Shown here: one piece after another, positions 19,963-27,945 of the stretch
Layout: every line of letters begins with the position of its first letter
Numbering within the stretch: the first letter of the stretch is position 1
NCBI GenBank assembly: GCA_023252055.1
Contig: JAHEXP010000007.1
Location: 1-46,393 of the forward strand
Direction of reading: 5' to 3'
Length of the DNA: 46,393 nt
DNA from: Coriobacteriia bacterium
Lineage (GTDB): Bacteria; Actinomycetota; Coriobacteriia; Anaerosomatales; PALSA-660
Translations under genes and position numbers: made by a program
Notes under the pieces: generated by a model
The model's input: only the letters and a program-made list of their open reading frames with translations
What the model was told of the DNA's origin: nothing
Database searches by the model: none

Positions 19963-20946
19963 CTAGTTCGTCGTGGCCGCTCCGGCGGTCGCCACGATCC
20001 AGCGTTCGATCACGAGCCCGACATCCGTCGGGCTCGTCTTCATCTCCTCCTCGGCCGCGGCAAGACCGCGCAGGGCGTCAGCGAGCTCTGACGGCTCGTA
20101 GCGCTGCGCCTGACGCACCACCGTGCGCACCTGCCACGGGGGCATGCCGATCTCGGGAGCCATCGCGTCGGGGCTCATCCCGCGGGCCGAGAGAGCCCGG
20201 GCGCTCACCAGAGCGCGCATGTGGCGCGCGAGCATCGCATGGATCCCGTACGGGGTCTCGCTCGCGAGCAACCTGCGCAGCAGGCGAAGTGCGCGCTTCG
20301 TGTCGCGGTCGCCGACAGCGTCGGTGAGCTCGAAGACCGAGGGGTCCCCGCTGGCCGATGCTACCGCTGCGACATCCGCCTCGGTCACCTGGTCGGCCGC
20401 GTCCACGAACGCGGCCAGCTTCCCCGCTTCCGAGTCGAGGCGACGCAGGTCTCGACCGACGAGGTCGACGAGCTTCTGGGCCGCGGGGGTGCCGATCCGC
20501 TTGCCGCGGTCCCGCAGCAGCCTCACGACCTCTCCCGCGTACTCGTTGCGCTTCGGAGCGGTGTATTCGAATGTGACGCCGGTCGCTGCGACCGCCTTGT
20601 AGAGCTTGGAATTCCTGGCCATCTTCGTCGCGACGAGGACCAGGCACGTGTAGGGCGCCGGGTCGCGCGCGTAGCCGGCAAGACGCTCGAGCGAGGCGGC
20701 GTCCATCTTGTCGACGTCCCGAACGATGACGAGTCTGCGGTCGCTCATGAACGGCATCGTATTGGCCGCGTTGACGACGTCGTCGGCGGAGGCCGAGCTC
20801 CCGTCGAAGGTCTCGAGGTTGAAGTCGAGGTCGGCCACGGCCGCCAACCGGTCGCGCAGCCGCTTCTCGGCGCGCTCGAGCAACAGCTCTTCTGAGCCGT
20901 AGATGAGATAGACGGGTTTAAGATCGCTGAGGTCTGCGCCAGCCAC
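19963..20946 (-). CDS. holA: DNA polymerase III subunit delta
   Basis: [25 protein letters not shown]...LVIVRDVDKMD...LVLVATKMARNSKLYKAV; GTG start proposed. Confidence 0.9.
   Translation of the reverse strand: MAGADLSDLKPVYLIYGSEELLLERAEKRLRDRLAAVADLDFNLETFDGSSASADDVVNAANTMPFMSDRRLVIVRDVDKMDAASLERLAGYARDPAPYTCLVLVATKMARNSKLYKAVAATGVTFEYTAPKRNEYAGEVVRLLRDRGKRIGTPAAQKLVDLVGRDLRRLDSEAGKLAAFVDAADQVTEADVAAVASASGDPSVFELTDAVGDRDTKRALRLLRRLLASETPYGIHAMLARHMRALVSARALSARGMSPDAMAPEIGMPPWQVRTVVRQAQRYEPSELADALRGLAAAEEEMKTSPTDVGLVIERWIVATAGAATTN
20012..20037 (+). terminator. Hairpin in the holA 3' coding region, candidate rpsT terminator
   Basis: ACGAGCCCGAC-ATCC-GTCGGGCTCGT: 11-bp perfect stem, 4-nt loop, followed by CTTCATCTCCTCC; about 60 nt after the rpsT stop. 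Confidence 0.6.
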
Positions 20947-23360
20947 TGCTCGGCCGTTCGTCCGCGTTCGGGAGGAGCGCCATCCGGCGAGCCTCTCCGG
21001 CGATTGTCGCACAGCGGAGTGGCGGCGTTCGCCTGAGCGGCCGACCCATTCTCGGCGGTCGCGGGGTCCCATGCCAGATCGCCCTCCAGGTCGGTACGGT
21101 GGACCTCCGCACCGATACTCGCCAACTCACTGAGCGCACCGGACGTGGGGTGCCCGAACTTGTTGCCTGCACCCACGCTGATCAGCGCGACCTTTGGCCG
21201 CCAAACGGAGAGCGCCTCCGGCACGTTGCCGTTCATGCTGCCGTGGTGCGCGACTTTGAGCAGGTCCACGGTGCCCCGGAAGGCCTCCAGAGCTCCATGC
21301 TGGGCATGGTCCTCGGCGTCGCCGAGGAGCAGTGCGCGCTGGCCGTCGACCTCCAGGAGCAGGATCACGCTCGTGTCGTTCGCCGCGAGGCCACTCTCTC
21401 CCCCAGTGGGCCACAGCACCCGCGCCTGCACCCGACCCACGGTGAAGGTCATCCCGCGGCGCAACCTGAGTACCGAGTCCGTGCGGGGATCGCACCGGTC
21501 AGCGAGCGCGTCGACGTCGTCGTCGCGAACGTCGGGCATGCCGATCCACCCGGGGCGGCTCGCGCCTTGCAGCGCGTCGATACCGCCGGTGTGGTCGGCG
21601 TGCGCATGCGTCAGAACGACACCATCCAACGAACTCACTCCGGCGCGGGCCAGAGCTTGCCGTAACACGGCCGGGTCTGGGCCGGTGTCGACGAGGACGG
21701 CGTGCCCGCCGTCTCTGATCAGGATCGCGTCCCCCTGACCGATATCGAGAACCTGGACGACCCCGCTCGGCGTCGCGTGGCACCCGAAGGCGACCAGCAG
21801 GGCGATGAGCGCGAGCGAGCCGGCCCTGACCCTCGCGGCACGTCGCGGTTGCGGCCATCTCAGCCACAGCGCGGCAGCTGCCGCGGCCCACACGATGTAC
21901 AGCCAGGACGGGACCGCGGCGACCGCCATCGTGGTGCCTGGCTGCTGCGCCACCCACGCCCAGACTGAGGCGGCGATGTCGGCGAGATGCGCCGCTCCTG
22001 CAAAGAGCAGCGATCCGGCCCACGGTAAGATCGGACCGATCACCGCGCCGACGACACCCACGGCGACTGCCCCCTGGACCAACGGGCCGGTGACCACAAG
22101 AACGACCGGCCCGGCGAGCCCCACGCTGGAGAACACGGCCGCGGCGAGCGGCGCCACCGCCAGCTGCGCGACCACTGAGGCGCCGAGCGCCCATGCTGCG
22201 CTACGCCCGAGCAGACAGCTGAGCCAGGTCCGAGCGAGCGGCGCCAGGACAGCGATCGCTCCCACGGCGATGACCGCGATCGAGAGCCCGACGTCGTAAG
22301 CTGCGGCGGGATCGGCCAGGACGAGCACCAGGACCGCCACGCCGAGCGTGGCCGTGCCGTCACGCCGGCGGCCGACGAGACGCCCGAGGACGGCGGCACA
22401 CGCCGCGATAGCGGCCCGCAGGAGTGACAGGCGCAGGCCCGCGGCAACAGCCACTACGCAGACCGTGGCGATGGTCGCGATCGTTCGCCCCCTCCGCCCG
22501 GCTCCGCACATGCCGGCGAGCCGCTCGGCCAGCAGGACGATGACGCCCAACTGAAGGCCCGACGCGGTCATCAACCACGCCACACCGATGGCTCGCGCAT
22601 CCTCGAGGGCGGCGACGCCGGGTCCCTGCGGTTTCGCGGCGAAGAGCATGGAGGCAAGCGCTTCGGCTCCGCGCCCTCCGACTTCGAGCAGGCGGTCGAC
22701 CGACGCGTTTCGCCAAGCGGCCAGCGAGCCGAAGACGCTGGAGGCCGGTCCGCGATCTGACGCGCGCCACGGACTTGAACGGAGCAGTACCCCCGAGCGG
22801 AAGGCCTCGGCGGAAGCTGAGGTTGGAGCTGCACAGCGGACGCGGCCCTCCAACAGCAGCTCCTCCCCGTATCGGGGGGCCGCCGCGCCTTTCGGCCAGT
22901 TCACCTGTGCCGATGCCTGCCGACCCGAGCTCTCGAGTCGTACATCGATACTGGTTCCGAACGGACCCGTGATGGCATCCGACGTCGCGATGGCGGTCCA
23001 GGCGGCGGTCGACCCTTGTGCCGAGATCGCAGCGGCGTCGTACGCGAGCATCGTTCCTCGTCCGAAGGACAGCGCCAACGCCATGGACCCGGCGATCAGT
23101 GCCCACCGCAACGTGGTACTGCGCACGCGGCCGGCGCCGACGAGGACGGCGAGCGCCAGCGCGGCGCACGCCAGCAGGGGCGCACGGCCTTTTGTCAACC
23201 ACGCCTGCAGGGCGGCCTCAGTGCCGGCGCGCGAGCCGAGCCATGCCGCGGCCGCGACCCAAACGAGAGGTGAGAGCGACGGCCGCACGAGCCCGCCGCG
23301 ACGCGCTGCGGACCGAGGCGGCGCAACTCTGCCCCCGCCCCCCTCAGCCCGCGGTGACAA
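20745..23360 (-). CDS. comEC: ComEC/Rec2-family competence channel with C-terminal metallo-beta-lactamase domain (3' end uncertain)
   Basis: Multi-TM competence domain; [24 protein letters not shown] and [14 protein letters not shown]; lies between comEA and holA. The last about 67 codons overlap holA in another frame. Confidence 0.88.
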   Translation of the reverse strand: MSPRAEGGGGRVAPPRSAARRGGLVRPSLSPLVWVAAAAWLGSRAGTEAALQAWLTKGRAPLLACAALALAVLVGAGRVRSTTLRWALIAGSMALALSFGRGTMLAYDAAAISAQGSTAAWTAIATSDAITGPFGTSIDVRLESSGRQASAQVNWPKGAAAPRYGEELLLEGRVRCAAPTSASAEAFRSGVLLRSSPWRASDRGPASSVFGSLAAWRNASVDRLLEVGGRGAEALASMLFAAKPQGPGVAALEDARAIGVAWLMTASGLQLGVIVLLAERLAGMCGAGRRGRTIATIATVCVVAVAAGLRLSLLRAAIAACAAVLGRLVGRRRDGTATLGVAVLVLVLADPAAAYDVGLSIAVIAVGAIAVLAPLARTWLSCLLGRSAAWALGASVVAQLAVAPLAAAVFSSVGLAGPVVLVVTGPLVQGAVAVGVVGAVIGPILPWAGSLLFAGAAHLADIAASVWAWVAQQPGTTMAVAAVPSWLYIVWAAAAAALWLRWPQPRRAARVRAGSLALIALLVAFGCHATPSGVVQVLDIGQGDAILIRDGGHAVLVDTGPDPAVLRQALARAGVSSLDGVVLTHAHADHTGGIDALQGASRPGWIGMPDVRDDDVDALADRCDPRTDSVLRLRRGMTFTVGRVQARVLWPTGGESGLAANDTSVILLLEVDGQRALLLGDAEDHAQHGALEAFRGTVDLLKVAHHGSMNGNVPEALSVWRPKVALISVGAGNKFGHPTSGALSELASIGAEVHRTDLEGDLAWDPATAENGSAAQANAATPLCDNRRRGSPDGAPPERGRTAEQWLAQTSAILNPSISSTAQKSCCSSAPRSGCATGWRPWPTSTSTSRPSTGARPPPTTSSTRPIRCRS

Positions 23361-24093
23361 GGTCCTTCAGCGCCCCGAACTTGGCCGGGCCGATCCCCGA
23401 GACACGCATGAGGTCGTCCACCGAACGGAACGGCCCGTTGGCCTCGCGGTCGGCCACGATCTTGCCGGCGGTCGAGGGGCCCACCCCGGGAAGGGCATCG
23501 AGTTGTTCCGCCGTCGCAGTGTTGAGGTTCACCTTCCCGGAGGACGGAGCGGTGCCGGCCGCTCCGGCCCCGGACGCTGCAGGCGCGGCCTCGCCCTGCC
23601 GGGGGACGAGGATCTGCTCACCGTCGGCCACCGCTCGGGCAAGGTTCACGGCGGACTGCTCGGCGTCTCCGAGCAGTCCGCCGGCAGCATCCACAGCGTC
23701 GCGGGCGCGAGACCCGCCTGCGAGCTCATAGACGCCCGGGTGCCGTACCTCGCCCACGACATGGACGGTGACCGTCGCGGGATGCGCCTCTGACCCGCGA
23801 GCGACGGTGGACTCACGCGAGCCCTGCGCGCTCGGGAGGCTGGGTGCGTTCGACACCTCGGCCTCCCCCGCCCCCGGCGACCCGGACGCACGCCCCTGAG
23901 CGGGCGCTCCCCAGACCGTCCACGCGACCAGGCCGGCGACGACCAGCGCTGCGGCGACCCATGCGGTCCTGCTCATCGCCGGCAACCCGTCGATCCCGGC
24001 CCGGCAGGCCAGCTCCTCGAGCCAGTCCCTGACTTCGCGCAGCAACGACAACGCCCCCTCGGAAACGATCGGAGGGGGCGATGGCTGATGCAA
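23344..24093 (-). CDS. comEA: ComEA-family DNA-binding protein (TM + SLBB + helix-hairpin-helix)
   Basis: TM segment; [32 protein letters not shown] (SLBB); [35 protein letters not shown] (HhH). Confidence 0.93.
   Translation of the reverse strand: MHQPSPPPIVSEGALSLLREVRDWLEELACRAGIDGLPAMSRTAWVAAALVVAGLVAWTVWGAPAQGRASGSPGAGEAEVSNAPSLPSAQGSRESTVARGSEAHPATVTVHVVGEVRHPGVYELAGGSRARDAVDAAGGLLGDAEQSAVNLARAVADGEQILVPRQGEAAPAASGAGAAGTAPSSGKVNLNTATAEQLDALPGVGPSTAGKIVADREANGPFRSVDDLMRVSGIGPAKFGALKDLVTAG
23649..23683. repeat. 15-bp perfect inverted repeat (5-nt loop) inside comEA
   Basis: CGGCGGACTGCTCGG-CGTCT-CCGAGCAGTCCGCCG. Confidence 0.97.
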
Positions 24094-24200
24094 CCGGTCT
24101 GGGCGGCGGAGGACCGCACCGAGAAGCAGCGTACGCGCGGCGTCCTACCGGATCCCGTCCAAGGCCCTACCGGGACCGGAACGCCGATCCGGCTATCGGG

Positions 24201-26735
24201 CTATCCGACCACGACGCTCACGAGCTTGCCGGGCACGACGACGACCTTGCGCACGGTCTTGCCGGAGATGTGGGCGACGACGTTGGGAAGCGCGAGCGCC
24301 GCCGCGACGATGTCCTCGTCGCAGGCGTCGGCGGCCACGGTCACCTGGTCGCGCACCTTCCCGTTGACCTGTACCGGCAGCTCGACCTCGTCCGATTCGA
24401 GCGCCGCGGCGTCGAAATCAGGCCAGCCGCCGCGGTGGACGGACCCGGGCTCCGCGAGTACGACGCGCCACAGCTCTTCGGCCATATGCGGCGCGAACGG
24501 AGCCAGGAGGCGGGTCAGATCGGTGGCGACGCCGCGGAGCAGCGCCAAGTCGCGCATGCCCTCCGGCACGTCCCGGCGATAGTCGTAGGCCGCGTTGACG
24601 AACTCCATGATCGCGCTGAGTGCCGTGTTGAACTGGAAGCGAGCGATGTCGTCGCCGCACTTCGAGACGGAAGCGGCCGTCGCGCGGCGAAGCGCGACCG
24701 CCGCAGGCCCGCCGGCCGCCGCGACACCACTGCCGCCGACCGTCTCGTCCGCTATCTCCTCGACAAGCCTCCACGCGCGGTTCAGGAACCTCCACATGCC
24801 CTCGAGGCCCTCGTGCGACCACTCGAGGTCTTTGTCCGGCGGCGCCATGAACAGGATGTACGCGCGCAGTGTGTCCGCACCGTAGCGGGCGATGATGTCC
24901 TCGGGCGCCACGACGTTGCCGCGCGACTTCGACATCGTCGCCCCGTCGAGTTTGACCATCCCCTGCGTCAGCAGGTTCGTGAACGGCTCGTCGAAGGAAC
25001 ACATGCCTGCATCGCGCAGCACCTTCGTATAGAAGCGCGAGTAGAGCAGGTGCAGGATCGCGTGCTCGATGCCGCCGATGTACTGGTCGGCCGGCATCCA
25101 GTAGCCGACCTTGGCCGGGTCGAAGGGCGCGGAATCGTTGCGCGCGTCGCAATAGCGCAGGAAGTACCAGGACGAGCAGGTGAACGTGTCCATCGTGTCG
25201 GTCTCGCGCTTGGCGGCGCCTCCGCACTTCGGGCACGTAGTCTCGTAGAACTCAGGATGGTCGGCGAGCGTCTCACCTTTGGTGATGTCCACGTCGAGCG
25301 GCAGGACCACGGGCAGCTGGTCCTCCGGCACCGGGACGAGCCCGCACTCCGGGCAGTGGATCGCCGGGATCGGGTTGCCCCAGTACCGCTGCCGCGAGAT
25401 GAGCCAGTCGCGCAGGCGGAAGTTGACCGTCTCGCGCCCGAGCCGGCGTTCCGCGAGCCATGCGGTGACCGCGTGCATCGCCTCGGACTTCTTGCCGCCG
25501 CGCATCCCCGTGAACTCCCCGGACTGCACGAGCACGCCTTCGGCGTCGAACGCGCCGGGCCAGTCGACGTCGGACAGCACGCGTGCCTTCTTGCCGGCCA
25601 GCGCATCGAGCAGCGGGTCGTCTTCGGCGAGCACGACCGGCGGGATCGCCAGGCCGTAGTGCCGCGCGAAGTCGAAGTCCCGCTGGTCTCCGGAAGGTAC
25701 CGCCATGACCGCGCCGGTGCCGTACTCCATGAGCACGTAGTCGGCCACCCAGACCGGTACCTTCTCACCGTTGACCGGGTTCAGAACGTAGCGACCGGTG
25801 AACGCGCCGCGCTTGGGACGGTCGCTGGAACTGCGCTCGACCGAGGTCTCTTTCGCCGCCATCTCGACGATGCCGCGGACGTCTTGCTCGAACTGCGTGC
25901 CGGCCACGAGCTGCGAGAGCAGCGGGTGCTCCGGAGCCAGCAGGAAGAACGAGCAGCCGAACAACGTGTCGGGCCGGGTGGTGAACACGGTGATCCGCTG
26001 TTCGGTGGGCTCTCCGGCCGCGTCGCACAGTGTGAACTCGACCTCGGCGCCTTCGCTGCGGCCGATCCAGTTCGCCTGCATCGCTTTGACGCGCTCCGGC
26101 CAGCCCTTCAGCGTGTCGAGGTCGTCGAGCAGCTCCTGTGCGTACTCGGTGATCTTCAGGAACCACTGCTCGAGCTCGCGCTTCTCGACCGCGGACTTGC
26201 AGCGCCAGCACACGCCCTCGCCGATGACCTGCTCGTTGGCGAGGACCGTCTTGCACGAAGGGCACCAGTTGACCGGGGACGACTTGCGCTCGACGAGCCC
26301 GCGCTCCCAGAACTTCAGGAAGATCCACTGGCCCCACCGGTAGAACTCCGGATCGCACGTCCGCACCGCCCGGTCCCAGTCATACGAGAAGCCCATGCGG
26401 CGGAACGAGGCGGCCTGCGTCTCGATGTTGGCGTACGTCCATGTGGCCGGGTGGGAGTTCGACTTGATCGCCGCGTTCTCAGCGGGCAGGCCGAACGCGT
26501 CCCACCCGATCGGGTGCAGCACGTTGAACCCGCTCATCGTCGCATGTCGCGCGATGACATCGCCGATCGTGTAATTGCGCACGTGTCCCATGTGGATGTC
26601 ACCCGACGGGTACGGGAACATCTCGAGTACGTACTTCTTGGGGCGCGACGCGTCCTCCGAGACCGAGTAGAGGCCTTCGGATTCCCACGTCTGCTGCCAC
26701 TTCGTCTCGATCGCGTGCGGGTCGTACTTCGTCAC
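24201..26735 (-). CDS. leuS: Leucyl-tRNA synthetase
   Basis: FPYPSGDIHMGHVRNYTIGDVIAR, MSKSRGNVVAPE, CPECGLVPVPEDQLPVVLP, CSSWYFLRY. Confidence 0.98.
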   Translation of the reverse strand: MTKYDPHAIETKWQQTWESEGLYSVSEDASRPKKYVLEMFPYPSGDIHMGHVRNYTIGDVIARHATMSGFNVLHPIGWDAFGLPAENAAIKSNSHPATWTYANIETQAASFRRMGFSYDWDRAVRTCDPEFYRWGQWIFLKFWERGLVERKSSPVNWCPSCKTVLANEQVIGEGVCWRCKSAVEKRELEQWFLKITEYAQELLDDLDTLKGWPERVKAMQANWIGRSEGAEVEFTLCDAAGEPTEQRITVFTTRPDTLFGCSFFLLAPEHPLLSQLVAGTQFEQDVRGIVEMAAKETSVERSSSDRPKRGAFTGRYVLNPVNGEKVPVWVADYVLMEYGTGAVMAVPSGDQRDFDFARHYGLAIPPVVLAEDDPLLDALAGKKARVLSDVDWPGAFDAEGVLVQSGEFTGMRGGKKSEAMHAVTAWLAERRLGRETVNFRLRDWLISRQRYWGNPIPAIHCPECGLVPVPEDQLPVVLPLDVDITKGETLADHPEFYETTCPKCGGAAKRETDTMDTFTCSSWYFLRYCDARNDSAPFDPAKVGYWMPADQYIGGIEHAILHLLYSRFYTKVLRDAGMCSFDEPFTNLLTQGMVKLDGATMSKSRGNVVAPEDIIARYGADTLRAYILFMAPPDKDLEWSHEGLEGMWRFLNRAWRLVEEIADETVGGSGVAAAGGPAAVALRRATAASVSKCGDDIARFQFNTALSAIMEFVNAAYDYRRDVPEGMRDLALLRGVATDLTRLLAPFAPHMAEELWRVVLAEPGSVHRGGWPDFDAAALESDEVELPVQVNGKVRDQVTVAADACDEDIVAAALALPNVVAHISGKTVRKVVVVPGKLVSVVVG

Positions 26736-26832
26736 AGGGTGTTCCTCACCTCAAGCGTGCGTGACCGCGTGCGCAGCATGATAGCGAATCAGTACCCGCG
26801 AGGGGCCGCGGCCCAACTCCCGGGTCACGACT

Positions 26833-26867
26833 GAGGGGCCCGGCCGCGACTGCGGACCAGGCCCCTC
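26833..26867 (-). terminator. Terminator-like hairpin downstream of the secreted-protein gene
   Basis: GAGGGGCC...GGCCCCTC arms with an inner CCGC-GACT-GCGG hairpin, just past the stop at 26896; no strong U-tract. Confidence 0.5.
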
Positions 26868-26895
26868 GTGATGACTCGAACGAAGCGGTGAGCGC

Positions 26896-27783
26896 CTATC
26901 GATGCCCTCCGTGATAGCCCAAGACCGTGCCCATGTCAGGCACAGGGTCGGGGGCGGGGTCGGGGGCGGGATCAGGCGTCGGCTCGGGGTCGGGCACAGG
27001 CTCCACGACCGGAACGCGCTTCGCGCGCATCTGAACGCCGGCGGAACGGCCAACGACCACGTCAGCGTTGCTCAGCACCGCGACCAGGACGTACTTCCCG
27101 GCCGTGGGAAGCATCAGGGACGCTGCGTAGCCGGTCCCCTCATCGACAGGGCCGGTAAAGGATGCGGCCGCTGTCGCTACCAGCGAGAGCCGCCCGTGAC
27201 GACCGACCTTGTACACGAGGATCGCCAACGAGGAAGGATCGTCGGCGCCGAGCGCCGGAGTGACGACACCGGTTGCGTCGAACGACGTGCCCTCGTCCAC
27301 CCGGTGGCTCACCAAGCGCGGACGCGACACCTTGTACGGCAGCACGGCGGTGACGGGACGCGGAGCGGATGTTGCGAGCGGCAAACCGTCGCGCATCACG
27401 ACCGCCACGAGTGCGTACTTGCCGGCGGACGGGAGCGTGACGAACGCGTCGTAGACCGTCGCGGTCGCGTCCGCCGCAGGGCTGAGGACCGCATCGACCG
27501 TGGACACGCCCACAAGACGGCCATGCTTCCCGGGGGTGTAGACCTTGATGACGACCGTGGTCGACGTGTCATCGGCGGCGATCGGCGGGATGACGACTCC
27601 GGTGCTCTCGAACGAGACGCCCATCACGACCCGTTGTGACGGAACGCTCGGCTTCGACACCCGATACGGCGCGGGGCGCCTGCCCCACCCATGGCCGCCG
27701 CCCCGCGCCAGCGCCATCGGGACAGAGGCGAACACCAGCGCCGCCGCCAGTACCGCCACCAACGTGAGTCTGCGTGCGCGCAT
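26896..27783 (-). CDS. Secreted protein with two tandem about 90-aa repeats and a Pro-Asp-rich C-terminal tail; function unknown
   Basis: Signal peptide MRARRLTLVAVLAAALVFASVPMALA; RBS AAGGAGGATGAGCTATG; repeats Y[RK]VS[KR]P..., TGVV.P...ADD, G[KR]HGRL, LP[ST]AGKY[AV]LVAV. Confidence 0.85.
   Translation of the reverse strand: MRARRLTLVAVLAAALVFASVPMALARGGGHGWGRRPAPYRVSKPSVPSQRVVMGVSFESTGVVIPPIAADDTSTTVVIKVYTPGKHGRLVGVSTVDAVLSPAADATATVYDAFVTLPSAGKYALVAVVMRDGLPLATSAPRPVTAVLPYKVSRPRLVSHRVDEGTSFDATGVVTPALGADDPSSLAILVYKVGRHGRLSLVATAAASFTGPVDEGTGYAASLMLPTAGKYVLVAVLSNADVVVGRSAGVQMRAKRVPVVEPVPDPEPTPDPAPDPAPDPVPDMGTVLGYHGGHR
26945..26970 (+). other. Canonical G-quadruplex-forming motif
   Basis: GGGTCGGGGGCGGGGTCGGGGGCGGG: five runs of at least 3 G with 1-2 nt loops; includes the tandem 12-mer GTCGGGGGCGGG x2. 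Confidence 0.7.
27070..27336 (-). repeat. Second copy of the secreted-protein domain (aa about 150-238)
   Basis: YKVSRPRLVSHRVDEGTSFDATGVVTPALGADDPSS...LPTAGKYVLVAVLS, aligns with the upstream copy. Confidence 0.8.
27391..27666 (-). repeat. First copy of the secreted-protein domain (aa about 40-131)
   Basis: YRVSKPSVPSQRVVMGVSFESTGVVIPPIAADDTST...LPSAGKYALVAVVM. Confidence 0.8.
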
Positions 27784-27945
27784 AGCTCATCCTCCTTCGC
27801 AGGCAACTGTGGCACGACAGCGTCCGTGCGGACGTCCGTGCCCGTGGCCCCTCTATCGGCAGCAGTATTCCCGCGCTGAAGGCGGTGCGGCGGAGTGACG
27901 CGACGAGTCGACGAACGGCGCGACGTGCGGACGCCTGCACACCGC

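Noticed and set aside
24081-26834. Long plus-strand ORF (917 aa) opposite leuS
   Set aside because: High-GC shadow ORF: Arg/His/Gly/Asp-rich antisense translation with no recognisable family, fully overlapping an unmistakable leuS.
26736-26895. Possible T-box or leader upstream of leuS
   Set aside because: No T-box core; the only clear structure is the hairpin 26833-26867, better explained as the terminator of the upstream secreted-protein gene.
27784-27945. Possible riboswitch upstream of the secreted protein, and small repeats (CACGGACG x2)
   Set aside because: No match I could recognise to known riboswitch consensus (including c-di-GMP types); repeats are short and GC-rich.
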